The position numbers and the translations under genes were made by a program. This document shows, piece by piece, positions 32,239 through 40,743 of a stretch of DNA of 61,557 bases. The stretch spans positions 1 to 61,557 of the forward strand of contig CABUMF010000010.1 in NCBI GenBank assembly GCA_902492655.1. The letters run 5' to 3'. The notes under the pieces are model-generated. The model made no database searches, was not told the origin of the DNA, and was given only the letters and a program-made list of their open reading frames with translations. Source of the stretch: an uncultured Eubacteriales bacterium (GTDB lineage Bacteria; Bacillota; Clostridia; HGM11514). Numbering within the stretch: the first letter of the stretch is position 1; each line of letters begins with the position of its first letter.

Positions 32239-33462
32239 TTGAAGGAAGAAGAAAAGGAAAAGGAAAAGGACGAAGAAAAAAAAGAAGAAGAAAAATATTC
32301 AAAATCATTTTTAATCAAAACCGTTGCGGCAGCATCCACGCTTACCCTTATTGTCGCAATGGTTACTTCAATGCTGTTTTTTCATTCGTATTTTGATTCA
32401 AAATATTCCGAATACGGTGATTTATTGAAGATAAAAAATGTTGTTGACAAAAACTATCTGGATGACGTTGATAGGCAAAAAATGATTGACAGTGCCTGCG
32501 AAGGCTATGTGTACGGGCTTGGAGATCCTTATGCCAAGTACTATCCGGAGAAGGATTATCAGCTTTTGATAAACAGCTTGTCATCTCAATATATTGGAAT
32601 CGGCATAACGGTTTCGGAAAACGATGAGGGTAATCTCCTTGTAAACGAGGTTGCTGCCAATTCACCTGCCGAAAATGCCGGTGTGCTTTCGGGGGATATT
32701 ATTACTCATGTAAATAATATTTCCGTAAGCGGCATAGGTTCTGTAAATGCTCTTGATATAATCAAAAAAGGAAACGAAGGGGATACGGTTTCTCTCACTG
32801 TTATGAGAAATGAACAAAAGCTCAATGTTTCCATGAAGCTTGCAGAACTTTATAATTACACAATCAATTATGAATTTTTGGATAATTCGGTTGCATATAT
32901 TAAAATATCCAATTTTAATACCGATACACCGGACGCTTTTTCCGAGGCTTTGAAAATGGCAGAGCAGGACGGCGCCGGCAAGATTATACTTGATTTAAGA
33001 AACAATCCCGGGGGCGAATCCGAAGCAACAAGAAAAATTGCGGATGAGCTTTTGGAAGATTGCGTGATTTATTACAGCGTTGATAAAAACGGCAAAAAGG
33101 AATATGTCCGAGCAAAGTCGGGCTCCTGCGATTTGCCGATGGCGGTTTTGGTTAACGGCAGCACTGCCAGTGCCGCAGAGCTTTTGACCGGCGCCCTTAA
33201 GGACAACGGCAGAGCCTATATTATAGGCGAAAAGACCTACGGTAAGGGCGTAATCCAGGGATTATACAATATTACAGATTCAACTGCGGTTAAATTTACC
33301 GTAGCTGAATATTACACACCAAATAATGTAAAGGTAAACGGTGTGGGAATTACTCCCGATTACGAGGTTGAGCTCAATCCCGATGCCGTAATGGGGGATT
33401 ATACAAACGATAATCAGTTAAAGGCGGCTTTGCAATACCTGAACGGAGGTTCGTTTGAATAA
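32239..33462 (+). CDS. S41 family carboxy-terminal processing peptidase (CtpA-like)
   Basis: 407 residues if it starts at TTG 32239, which has GGAGGT six bases upstream; an earlier TTG (32215) overlaps the preceding gene. A very acidic/basic Glu-Lys N-terminal tail precedes a membrane anchor (AASTLTLIVAMVTSMLFF). Then come a PDZ domain (IGIGITVSENDEGNLLVNEV, AENAGVLSGDIITHVNN) and the S41 protease domain: KIILDLRNNPGGE, the catalytic Ser in NGSTASAAELLTGAL and the Lys in GEKTYGKGVIQ. Such enzymes process or degrade cell-surface proteins, in some bacteria the FtsEX-linked hydrolases. It belongs to the ftsEX operon. Confidence 0.92.
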   Translation: MKEEEKEKEKDEEKKEEEKYSKSFLIKTVAAASTLTLIVAMVTSMLFFHSYFDSKYSEYGDLLKIKNVVDKNYLDDVDRQKMIDSACEGYVYGLGDPYAKYYPEKDYQLLINSLSSQYIGIGITVSENDEGNLLVNEVAANSPAENAGVLSGDIITHVNNISVSGIGSVNALDIIKKGNEGDTVSLTVMRNEQKLNVSMKLAELYNYTINYEFLDNSVAYIKISNFNTDTPDAFSEALKMAEQDGAGKIILDLRNNPGGESEATRKIADELLEDCVIYYSVDKNGKKEYVRAKSGSCDLPMAVLVNGSTASAAELLTGALKDNGRAYIIGEKTYGKGVIQGLYNITDSTAVKFTVAEYYTPNNVKVNGVGITPDYEVELNPDAVMGDYTNDNQLKAALQYLNGGSFE

Positions 33463-34075
33463 GTTTTGCTATGTAAGGTATGAAAAATCCGATACCAATG
33501 ATGTAAAGGTTACGGATTTTCCCGATTTCAGAGTGGTTGACTGCTCGTTTAAGAACAGGCTCGGTTTTTTCGGGAAACGCAGAGTGAGAAAATTCACTGA
33601 CGGCTTTTGCACGCTCGATGAAAATAAGGTTTCCGAGGATTTGTTTGTTATCCGCCCGAAGGAACTTTTCAGAAAGCATATATTGCTTGCAGTCAGAGAG
33701 TTTTCGAGGATATACAATATACCGCTTTTCAATAAGGAAATCGTGGTTGCTTTTCGTCACGATTACGAAATTTTAAAGCAGCTGTCTGAGGCTTTCGGAA
33801 TGGTATATGTGATCGCTCCCAAAACGGATTGCGATTTGTATAATGTTTTCTATACCGAAAAATGTCCCGATAAGCATTTCGATTTCGAAATTTTCGACAC
33901 TGACTGCGGTGTTTGTGCCGATCACATTTTTAATCTTTCCGATTTTTCTCATGCGGGCGAGATAAACGATATAATTACCGCAGCGTACGAATTGGACATT
34001 CTGCCCGATTTCGCAAAAAATTCGGTAATTTGTCAATATAACCTTCCATTTAGCATAACAGGCTTTGTGAGATGA
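33455..34075 (+). CDS. Unknown protein at the end of the ftsEX operon
   Basis: 206 residues; TTG 33455 overlaps the S41 stop by eight bases and has GGAGGT a little close (4 bases). No signal peptide or membrane helix. It is mixed alpha/beta with several Cys (NKFCYVRYEKSD, RVVDCSFKNRLGFFGKRRVR, DTDCGVCADHIFNLSDF) and a segment YNIPLFNKEIVVAFRHDYEI. I do not recognise the family. Position and overlap indicate co-expression with ftsEX and the peptidase genes, so a division- or wall-related cytoplasmic role is possible. Confidence 0.7.
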   Translation: MNKFCYVRYEKSDTNDVKVTDFPDFRVVDCSFKNRLGFFGKRRVRKFTDGFCTLDENKVSEDLFVIRPKELFRKHILLAVREFSRIYNIPLFNKEIVVAFRHDYEILKQLSEAFGMVYVIAPKTDCDLYNVFYTEKCPDKHFDFEIFDTDCGVCADHIFNLSDFSHAGEINDIITAAYELDILPDFAKNSVICQYNLPFSITGFVR

Positions 34076-34104
34076 TTGACAAATCTTTTAAAATAGTTTA
34101 TAAT
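34076..34104 (+). promoter_or_regulatory. Promoter of greA-lysS
   Basis: TTGACA (34076-34081) and TATAAT (34099-34104), 17 bases apart, both perfect consensus, starting one base after the preceding stop. Confidence 0.9.
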
Positions 34105-34152
34105 ATTACACTGTGATATTCAGTAAATTGATAATTTAAGGAGAAATGTACC

Positions 34153-34632
34153 ATGGCAGATTCTAAAAAGTTCAAGCTTACAACAGAAGGCCTCGAAAAA
34201 CTCGAACAGGAGCTTGATTATTTAAAAACCACCAAACGAAAGGATGTTGCCGAAAAAATCAAGATAGCAAGAGGGTTCGGCGACCTTTCCGAAAATTCCG
34301 AGTATGACGAAGCTAAGGCAGAACAGGTTGAGGTTGAAGAAAGAATCAAAACCATTGAGAATATGCTTAAAAATATTGAAATCATTGATGATGAAGATAT
34401 TAGCACAAAACAGGTCAGCATCGGCTCTAAGGTTAAAATTTTGGATATGGAATTTGAGGAAGAAATTGAATATACCATCGTCGGTTCTACCGAGGCTGAC
34501 CCCAGCCAAATGAAGATTTCTGACGAATCTCCCGTAGGCCATGCACTTCTCGGCCAGAAAAAAGGTAAAATCGTGGATGTTGAAGTACCGGACGGTGTTT
34601 TAAAATTCAAAATTCTCTCTATTATGAAATAA
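34153..34632 (+). CDS. greA: Transcription elongation factor GreA
   Basis: 159 residues, the normal length. GreA enters the secondary channel of RNA polymerase and makes it cut back stalled transcripts. The N-terminal coiled coil has the conserved LTTEGLEKLEQELDYLKTTK and the tip GDLSENSEYDEAKAEQ, whose Asp and Glu hold the catalytic magnesium. The C-terminal FKBP-like domain ends SPVGHALLGQKKGKIVDVEV. It is followed after 45 bases by lysS, a common arrangement in Firmicutes. Confidence 0.97.
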   Translation: MADSKKFKLTTEGLEKLEQELDYLKTTKRKDVAEKIKIARGFGDLSENSEYDEAKAEQVEVEERIKTIENMLKNIEIIDDEDISTKQVSIGSKVKILDMEFEEEIEYTIVGSTEADPSQMKISDESPVGHALLGQKKGKIVDVEVPDGVLKFKILSIMK

Positions 34633-34677
34633 TTTTATGACCGAAAATATCAGGCAGGTCGGAAAGGCTGTTAATTT

Positions 34678-36243
34678 ATGAGCAACGAACAGATAAACAC
34701 TCAGCAAAATGAAGAAAATCTTAACGAGATTTTGAGGTTCAGAAGGGATAAGCTTGCCGAGCTTTGCAATGAGGGCAGAAACCCTTTTGAAATCACTAAG
34801 TTTGACAGAACCCATATGTCAGGCGATATAAAAGATAATTATACCGTTGAAAAGCGTGAGCTTCAGAAGAGAGGCTCGGACGAAGTCGAGATTATTGACG
34901 CTAAAATATCCCGTCTTGACGGACAGCGAGTTTCGCTTGCGGGCAGAATTATGTCAAAGCGCGGAATGGGTAAGGTCGGCTTTGTTCATATCTCGGATTA
35001 TGACGGTCAAATTCAGCTTTTTGTTAAAAAGGATATACTCGGCGAGGACGAGTATAATCGTTTCAAAAAACTTGATATAGGCGATATTATCGGAGCAACC
35101 GGCGAGGTTTTTACTACACAGACGGGCGAAATTTCAGTAAGAGTTGATAAAATTACGCTCCTTTCAAAGTCTCTTTTACCACTTCCGGAAAAGTTCCACG
35201 GTCTTGTTGATACAGACCTTCGCTATCGCCAGAGATATGTCGACCTTATTATGAATGCCGATGTTAAAAAGACATTCATTACAAGAAGCAAGATAATTAA
35301 GGAAATCAGGGAATTTTTGGACAACAGAGGGTATATGGAGGTTGAAACCCCCGTACTTAACACAATTTCGGGCGGAGCAACCGCAAGACCGTTTATTACC
35401 CACCATAATTCTCTCGATATTGATATGTATTTAAGAATTGCAACCGAGCTCAATCTTAAAAGACTCATTGTTGGCGGTCTTGAAAAGGTTTATGAGATTG
35501 GAAGACAGTTCAGAAACGAGGGTATGGATATTAAGCATAACCCTGAATTTACCTCTATTGAGCTCTATGAGGCTTATACCGATTACTACGGAATGATGGA
35601 AATTACCGAGGATATGATTTCCACCGTTGCCGAAAAGGTTCTCGGTACAACGGATGTTAACTATCAGGGACAGGTTATCCACCTTGCAAAGGGCTGGGAA
35701 AAAATCACCATGATGGATGCTGTTAAGAAGTATGCGGGAGTTGATTTTTCCAAGGTTTCCACATCGGAAGAAGCCGTTTGCCTTGCAAAGAGCGTAGGTG
35801 TGGAGGTTGACGAAGGAACAAGTATCGGTGTTGCGCTTTATGAAGTGTTTGACGAAAAGGTTGAAGCACAGCTTGTTCAGCCTACATTTATTCTCGATTA
35901 TCCCGTTGAGGTTTCGCCTCTTGCAAAGAAGAAGCCTTCAGACCCGATGTTTACCGAAAGATTTGAGTTCTTTATTAACGGTGCTGAGTTCGGCAATGCT
36001 TTTTCAGAGCTTAACGACCCGATTGACCAGAAGGAAAGATTTCAAAAGCAGGTCGAAGCCCGTGAAAACGGAGATGAGGAAGCCGGCATGATGGACGATG
36101 ATTATATCAACGCTTTGGAATACGGTATGCCTCCTACGGGCGGCCTCGGAATCGGAATTGACAGACTTGTTATGCTCCTAACCGATTCATACTCCATCCG
36201 CGATGTTTTACTTTTCCCGACAATGAAACCGTTGGAGAAGTAA
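34678..36243 (+). CDS. lysS: Lysyl-tRNA synthetase, class II
   Basis: 521 residues. It charges tRNA-Lys with lysine. The OB-fold anticodon-binding domain covers residues about 70-170 (VSLAGRIMSKRGMGKVGFVH, YDGQIQLFVKKD). The class II core has motif 1 around FLDNRGYMEVETPVLN, motif 2 in GRQFRNEGMDIKHNPEFT and motif 3 in GGLGIGIDRLVMLLTDS. An N-terminal leader of about 15 residues (MSNEQINTQQNEENLNEIL) is slightly longer than usual. No lysS terminator is visible before the mobile element, which begins about 50 bases after the stop; the element's own hairpin at 36344 may now end the transcript. Confidence 0.97.
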   Translation: MSNEQINTQQNEENLNEILRFRRDKLAELCNEGRNPFEITKFDRTHMSGDIKDNYTVEKRELQKRGSDEVEIIDAKISRLDGQRVSLAGRIMSKRGMGKVGFVHISDYDGQIQLFVKKDILGEDEYNRFKKLDIGDIIGATGEVFTTQTGEISVRVDKITLLSKSLLPLPEKFHGLVDTDLRYRQRYVDLIMNADVKKTFITRSKIIKEIREFLDNRGYMEVETPVLNTISGGATARPFITHHNSLDIDMYLRIATELNLKRLIVGGLEKVYEIGRQFRNEGMDIKHNPEFTSIELYEAYTDYYGMMEITEDMISTVAEKVLGTTDVNYQGQVIHLAKGWEKITMMDAVKKYAGVDFSKVSTSEEAVCLAKSVGVEVDEGTSIGVALYEVFDEKVEAQLVQPTFILDYPVEVSPLAKKKPSDPMFTERFEFFINGAEFGNAFSELNDPIDQKERFQKQVEARENGDEEAGMMDDDYINALEYGMPPTGGLGIGIDRLVMLLTDSYSIRDVLLFPTMKPLEK

Positions 36244-36294
36244 TTTGGCTTAAACAGGCTATTTCAAGCGTTTAATAAGGTTGATATTTGTTAT

Positions 36295-36320
36295 TTTACG
36301 ACAGAGTTACGACAAATGAC
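36295..36320. repeat. Left-end repeat of the 8-kb integrative element (attL-like)
   Basis: Two head-to-tail copies of (T/G)TTACGACA followed by AATGAC. The same 26-base block, with two differences, occurs at 44291-44316 downstream of the integrase gene. These resemble the integrase arm-binding direct repeats at the ends of Tn916-like elements. Confidence 0.65.
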
Positions 36321-36343
36321 GAGCCTTGATATAGTAAATCATT

Positions 36344-36384
36344 AGGACATTATCACTATTGTTTGGTGATAGTGTCCTTTTTGT
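36344..36384 (+). terminator. Strong terminator just inside the element
   Basis: AGGACATTATCAC (36344-36356) pairs with GTGATAGTGTCCT (36366-36378, one G-U) and a T run follows. It would insulate the element from lysS transcription. Confidence 0.85.
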
Positions 36385-36392
36385 TTGTCAGG

Positions 36393-36444
36393 ATAGCGGA
36401 TAGTTTACATTTGTTTTAACAATCGAAATTCCCATATCCGCTAT
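36393..36444. repeat. 10-bp inverted repeat
   Basis: ATAGCGGATA (36393-36402) and TATCCGCTAT (36435-36444) are exact reverse complements, 32 bases apart, near the left end of the element; a possible recombinase or regulator site. Confidence 0.45.
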
Positions 36445-36705
36445 ATCTGATGTTTTCAAGTGTCAGGTTGCTTTTGGAAATATCGAAGTAAAATATACTA
36501 TTATTCACACCGCCCCTTCTGTATATTATTATCGAACATACAACAATTTTGCGAAAATGCCAAAAACGGCTTAAAATAAGGCTTTGTAGGGTGTTGAACA
36601 TTTTACGGACCGGAACACTAAAAGCCTGAAACCCTTGAAACTACGGCGTTTTGTCGAACTCACTTACGAACTACTATAAAATTTACATGAATTTCATCAA
36701 AAATA

Positions 36706-36734
36706 TTGAAAAATTTGACTTTTAATGATATAAT
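36706..36734 (+). promoter_or_regulatory. Promoter of the element's leftmost operon
   Basis: TTGAAA (36706-36711) and TATAAT (36729-36734), 17 bases apart. It produces a leader of about 225 bases before the first gene. Confidence 0.75.
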
Positions 36735-36788
36735 AGTTATGCTACATACTATACTTATAATGGGTTAAGTATAGTTTTTCAGCACAAG

Positions 36789-36929
36789 GTGTACGCTATT
36801 AGGTAAAAGCGTACACTCTGACATAGAAACTTTGCGATAAAGTATATGTAAGTATAAGTGTGTAGCAACCTTATGTCAGAGCTGTATGTTTTTCGTGCGT
36901 AGCTCTGAAATATGGGCTACGCATTTTTT
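36789..36929 (+). promoter_or_regulatory. Structured leader with terminator/antiterminator switch
   Basis: Stem P1 is GTGTACGCT/AGCGTACAC (36789-36797 with 36808-36816). Stem P2 is CTCTGACAT/ATGTCAGAG (36816-36824 with 36873-36881). A terminator TGCGTAGC/GCTACGCA (36896-36903 with 36916-36923) ends in six T. CAGAGCT (36877-36883) can instead pair with AGCTCTG (36901-36907), which breaks both P2 and the terminator. This is the layout of a transcription attenuator, either ligand- or translation-controlled. Confidence 0.7.
36873..36902 (+). CDS. Possible 9-residue leader peptide MSELYVFRA
   Basis: An ATG inside the P2 stem opens a nine-codon frame that stops at the base of the terminator. A ribosome on it would cover the antiterminator or terminator halves, as in antibiotic-resistance leaders. 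No strong ribosome site precedes it, so it may be chance. Confidence 0.35.
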   Translation: MSELYVFRA

Positions 36930-36967
36930 ATGCAAAAGAAAAATTATCTATAAAAGGAGATGGCGAA

Positions 36968-37366
36968 ATGGCTTTAATTAAATGCCCCGAATGCGGAAAG
37001 GAAATATCTGACAAAGCATCAGCATGTCCGAATTGCGGATGTCCTGCATCTGAAATGGCAACAGGCGGTGTGGTTAGAATTAAAATGCCCAATAACATTG
37101 TAGAAGGTTGGGTTGGATTATTTTCTTCAAGAAGTGCAACCGTATATGATGATAAGGGAAACACATTATGGGAAGGTAAGCATGGTGAAAATGCAAACTT
37201 TACTATTGACGAGCCAACAAAAGTAAGAATAAATCTTGGCGGTTGGGCAAATGAAGTTGAAGGTACTGTATATCCTAAAAAGAAATATTCATTAGTTCAA
37301 GATATGGGTGTTCATATGCTTGCTACATATAGAATAACAGAAGTTGATGTTATAGATGCTGATTAA
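36968..37366 (+). CDS. Zinc-ribbon protein of the integrative element
   Basis: 132 residues, AAAGGAG upstream. The N-terminal zinc ribbon MALIKCPECGKEISDKASAC, PNCGCPAS has two CPxCG pairs. The rest is beta-rich with Gly and charged residues (VEGWVGLFSSRSATVYDDKG, NLGGWANEVEGTVYPKK) and carries no membrane helix. The family of small zinc-ribbon plus beta-domain proteins is widespread in Firmicutes with unknown role. It is the first gene after the attenuator leader and therefore its controlled product. Confidence 0.75.
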   Translation: MALIKCPECGKEISDKASACPNCGCPASEMATGGVVRIKMPNNIVEGWVGLFSSRSATVYDDKGNTLWEGKHGENANFTIDEPTKVRINLGGWANEVEGTVYPKKKYSLVQDMGVHMLATYRITEVDVIDAD

Positions 37367-37418
37367 GTATGTTGAGTAAGCCGTTAAACAAAGATAATGT
37401 AATTATGGGAGATTAGTT

Positions 37419-38811
37419 ATGAGTAATATTGAAAGAGTTATAGAGTATATATGCAAAAAACACAAAGAAAACACACAGGAAATAGTTGACTATATCTGTT
37501 TGCTGAATACTTCTTTAGATTACCTATATAGTGCTATAAATGATGATATATATTCCCTTAACAAATCCAAAAACAATAACGAGGCTACTCAAATTCAACC
37601 TTTCTTAACAGAAATATCGGCAATTCAGAATAAACTTACAGAAATCAAAAATTGTTTTTCAAAAAATGAAGAAATCTGTGATGACAATATTAGCGATAAT
37701 CAAGAGGAAACATTTGCAGACGAAGCGGAAGAAAAACCAAATATTGATTATACTGATGAAGCTTTAAATGCCGATACGCAAATACCACATACGGTTTACG
37801 AAAACTTTACACACACAAAGCCTACTGCAGTTGAAATCGAAAATGTTCGTATTGAAGCTAATGAATGGAAATATATCTTTGTTAAGGTGTGCGAATTTTT
37901 ATATCACAAGGATGCTAAATTGTTTACTTCCTTCCTTTTGGATAGAAGTATGAGAGGACGTACATGCAAATATTTTTCAGAGTGGTATTTTAATTAAAGG
38001 CTCTAATATATATGTTGAGTGCAATTTGAGTGCTAATCATGTACGGAACATTATCATAAAACTTCTTGAAAAATATAGTATTTCAAAGCAATGCTGTAAA
38101 TTCTATATAAGACGGGATTTATCACCTATACATAATGAAAACAATGATTTAGTTGATGAAACGGAAATCTCTGATACAATGACAGAATCATATGATAAGC
38201 AAATTGTTTTTGGAAAACAGGCAAATAGTTTTCATCTTCCCTACGACTTAACTGCGAGTATTTTTGAATATATATTGGAATTATCAAAAGCAAGCGAATG
38301 CATCTCTGTATCGGATATTAAAGACAAATTTAGCGAAGAATTAAAAAAACTGTACGATTACCCTATGTATGCAGTTAGACAGATTGTGCAAAAACTTATG
38401 GACTTAAATGTTTTGGGCTTATACACAGGGTATAAAAGAAAAAAGTATCAAGTTGTTGATACTATGAGATTAAGAAAGCTAATATATAAACCGGAAATTG
38501 TTGAAACTGAAAAGTGGAATGTTAAATTACCGGATGAGCCAACTGTTCAGTTTAAAACAAAAGTACGCATACAAGTTTTGGATAAAAAACAACTAAAGAA
38601 AAGATGTCCTAATTGCTCCAACGAGTTTATTGCATCAAATGAGGAATATCTTGTATATAATGCAAATGGAGATATTGACACAACAAAGAAAATTCACACA
38701 AAAAAATGTCCTAATTGCAGTAAACTATATATAACAGAAGGACAGTATGTTTCAATGCAAAAGCAACAAGGAAATTATTTAGACAGAACAAATTTAGAAT
38801 TCATACGATAA
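37419..38811 (+). pseudogene. Element protein with C-terminal zinc finger, split by a frameshift
   Basis: The first reading frame (192 codons, ends 37997) and the second (open from before 37990 to 38811) join naturally: SMRGRTCKYFSEW continues as IKGSNIYVECNLSANHVRNI in the +1 frame near 37985. A repaired protein would have about 463 residues. The first part has a helical/coiled N-terminus and an acidic middle. The second has a helical domain (SANHVRNIIIKLLEKYSISK) and four Cys at the end (KRCPNCSNEFI, KKCPNCSKLYI) that make a zinc finger. I do not know the function. The shift could be a mutation, a read error or, less likely, programmed. Confidence 0.6.
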
Positions 38812-38893
38812 ACTTGTGTAAATGGAACTGTTTTCAAAGTTAAGCAACTAAAAGCAGTAGTATTATATGAAAGAATTTTAGGAGGAATAAAAT

Positions 38894-39076
38894 ATGTTTA
38901 TAATTATATTGTTAGTATTTATAGGTTTATGTATTTATCACGCTTGCGAAAAGGAACTTCCGGCTGATTATCACCGTAATTGGAAATTGGAACAAGAGGA
39001 TGCAAACAAGGTGCGTTTTGGTGAAATGAGCAGAAGTCAGTTTATTAAGAACATGAACAACGGAAAATATAGATAA
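38894..39076 (+). CDS. Small single-helix membrane protein
   Basis: 60 residues with an excellent ribosome site (AGGAGGA). The N-terminus MFIIILLVFIGLCIYHACEK is one membrane helix; the rest is a charged cytoplasmic tail (DYHRNWKLEQEDANKVRFGE, MSRSQFIKNMNNGKYR). Unknown family; it precedes a terminator. Confidence 0.65.
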   Translation: MFIIILLVFIGLCIYHACEKELPADYHRNWKLEQEDANKVRFGEMSRSQFIKNMNNGKYR

Positions 39077-39099
39077 GAGATAGAATGAATCAGGATGTA

Positions 39100-39131
39100 T
39101 GTGTCAAAAACGAATGTTTTTGACACATTTC
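39100..39131 (+). terminator. Terminator after the small membrane protein gene
   Basis: TGTGTCAAAAAC (39100-39111) pairs exactly with GTTTTTGACACA (39116-39127) over a 4-base loop; a T-rich tail follows. Confidence 0.8.
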
Positions 39132-39194
39132 TTTTTATATTCAAAAATAGCGAAAATTTAATTAAAAATAATTCAAAAAACGTATCAAAAACTA

Positions 39195-39223
39195 TTTACA
39201 TTTTGACACGTTTATGATATAAT
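39195..39223 (+). promoter_or_regulatory. Promoter of the resolvase gene
   Basis: TTTACA (39195-39200) and TATAAT (39218-39223), 17 bases apart. Confidence 0.65.
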
Positions 39224-39254
39224 ATAGTTAATCAAAGAAAAGGGGTTGACTATT

Positions 39255-39818
39255 ATGTTAGTTGGATATGCAAGAGTTTCAACAGACGGACAAAATTTAG
39301 ACAGGCAGATAGATGCTTTGAAAGAAGTAGGAGTAGATAACAGGGTTTTATATCAGGAAAAAATCACAGGTACGAAAAAAGACCGCCCTGAACTACAAAG
39401 AATGTTGGAAGAACTAAACGAAGGTGATACAGTAATTATTACTGACCTTACAAGAATTTCACGTAGTACAAAGGATTTGTTGGATATAATCGAAAAAATC
39501 AAAAATAAGGGTGCTACTATACGAAGTCTGAAAGACACATGGTTAGATACTACAAGCAATAATCCATATAATGCTTTTCTTTTAACTGTTATGAGCGGTT
39601 TAAGTCAGTTGGAACGTGATTTGATAAGCCAACGAACAAAGGAAGGTTTGGTAAGTGCCAAAGCGAGAGGGCGAAATGGCGGTAGACCGTCAAAACAAAA
39701 TGAAAAAGGCGAAGTTGTAAAAGCATTAGCCAATAGCGGTATGAAGATTGTGGATATTGTAAAAGAAACAGGTTTGTCCCGAAGTACAGTAAATAGAATT
39801 TTAAGGGATAACAAATAG
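39255..39818 (+). CDS. Serine resolvase/invertase (Tn3-type recombinase)
   Basis: 187 residues from ATG 39255; a TTG three codons earlier is in frame. The N-terminal catalytic domain starts MLVGYARVSTDGQNLDRQID with the nucleophile Ser9, and continues YQEKITGTKKDRPELQRML, VIITDLTRISRSTKDLLDI. ERDLISQRTKEGLVSAKARG is the hinge helix and MKIVDIVKETGLSRSTVNRI the DNA-binding HTH. Such enzymes resolve or invert DNA at short sites. In this element it could resolve multimers of a circular intermediate that replicates through the Rep-like protein. Confidence 0.93.
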   Translation: MLVGYARVSTDGQNLDRQIDALKEVGVDNRVLYQEKITGTKKDRPELQRMLEELNEGDTVIITDLTRISRSTKDLLDIIEKIKNKGATIRSLKDTWLDTTSNNPYNAFLLTVMSGLSQLERDLISQRTKEGLVSAKARGRNGGRPSKQNEKGEVVKALANSGMKIVDIVKETGLSRSTVNRILRDNK

Positions 39819-39824
39819 AATCAT

Positions 39825-39867
39825 ACAATTTAAAAGTTGTATTGCATCTTTACAACTTAAAAGTTGT
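39825..39867. promoter_or_regulatory. Pair of 16-bp operator palindromes
   Basis: ACAACTTAAAAGTTGT (39852-39867) is a perfect palindrome, and a copy with one change (ACAATTTAAAAGTTGT) lies at 39825-39840, 27 bases away. They sit directly before the XRE gene, the usual place for its own binding sites. Confidence 0.75.
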
Positions 39868-39885
39868 TAGAAAGGAAAAACGGCA

Positions 39886-40554
39886 ATGAAAAACAGTAAA
39901 AAAGACGAAAAAGTATGTGCTTTGATTGATAAATTCATAGAGGTACGCAAAGAAAAAGGATTTACACAAGCAAATTTAGCAGAAAAAAGCGGTTATAGTC
40001 AACAGGTAATTTCAAGAATTGAGAGCAAAACCAACATACCACAAATAAATACCTTATGTGATTTGGTTGATGTTTTAGGGCATGAAATAATATATAAACC
40101 TAAAGGAATTGCATCAACTGTAAAAAAACGGGAATCAAAACCTGTTGTAACAGAAATAGATTTAACTGACATTCCGGATGATAGTGTTATCACCTACAGG
40201 GAATTGAAGCAATATATTGATAGTGACGAAGGCAAATACCATAGGGGACATATTAAGGATTTAGAATTGTATTCCAAATGGGATTTCGATAATTTTATTT
40301 GTATGCCGGATGCAAACTATCAAGCAAAAGTAGTTGAAAATGCTCTTATAGAAATAAATGCAATGTTTGAAAAAGACAAAATCAGCCAAAAACGATTGCA
40401 AAGAATACAGGAAGATTTACATTATGCGATGGAAGTTTTTCAGGATATTTATTCAAACATCGAAGCGATTGCTGATTTTAGTGTTGAATCACTTATGGAA
40501 ATAATTGATGATATAAATGATGAAGATGAAGAATTTGATGATGAGGAAGAATAA
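39886..40554 (+). CDS. XRE-family regulator with C-terminal acidic domain
   Basis: 222 residues. Residues about 15-70 are a Cro/CI helix-turn-helix (KEKGFTQANLAEKSGYSQQV, ISRIESKTNIPQINTLCDLV). The C-terminal domain is helical (YSKWDFDNFICMPDANYQAK, RLQRIQEDLHYAMEVFQDIY) and ends in an acidic tail (DINDEDEEFDDEEE). Two matching palindromes precede the gene, so autoregulation is likely, with possible control of the resolvase and transfer genes. It is followed by a terminator, i.e. transcribed on its own. Confidence 0.85.
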   Translation: MKNSKKDEKVCALIDKFIEVRKEKGFTQANLAEKSGYSQQVISRIESKTNIPQINTLCDLVDVLGHEIIYKPKGIASTVKKRESKPVVTEIDLTDIPDDSVITYRELKQYIDSDEGKYHRGHIKDLELYSKWDFDNFICMPDANYQAKVVENALIEINAMFEKDKISQKRLQRIQEDLHYAMEVFQDIYSNIEAIADFSVESLMEIIDDINDEDEEFDDEEE

Positions 40555-40576
40555 AAACTAAATAACTTTTTTAAAT

Positions 40577-40611
40577 ACACTTACTTTTTATTAAGTAGGT
40601 GTTATTTTTTT
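40577..40611 (+). terminator. Terminator after the XRE gene
   Basis: ACACTTACT (40577-40585) pairs with AGTAGGTGT (40594-40602, one G-U), followed by TA and seven T. Confidence 0.8.
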
Positions 40612-40743
40612 GCAAAATTTCAAAAAACTACGTTTGTTTCAAAACGGATGAAATTCAATCAAAAACGAAAAAAATTTAGAGAATAATCTTACGTAGGGAG
40701 GTTATGTGCAATAAATGCCTGAAAATTATAGGAGGAATTTTCA

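Noticed and set aside
36244..36340. A tRNA gene as the integration target behind lysS
   Set aside because: No cloverleaf or CCA-end-like sequence is visible; Tn916-type integrases do not need tRNA targets.
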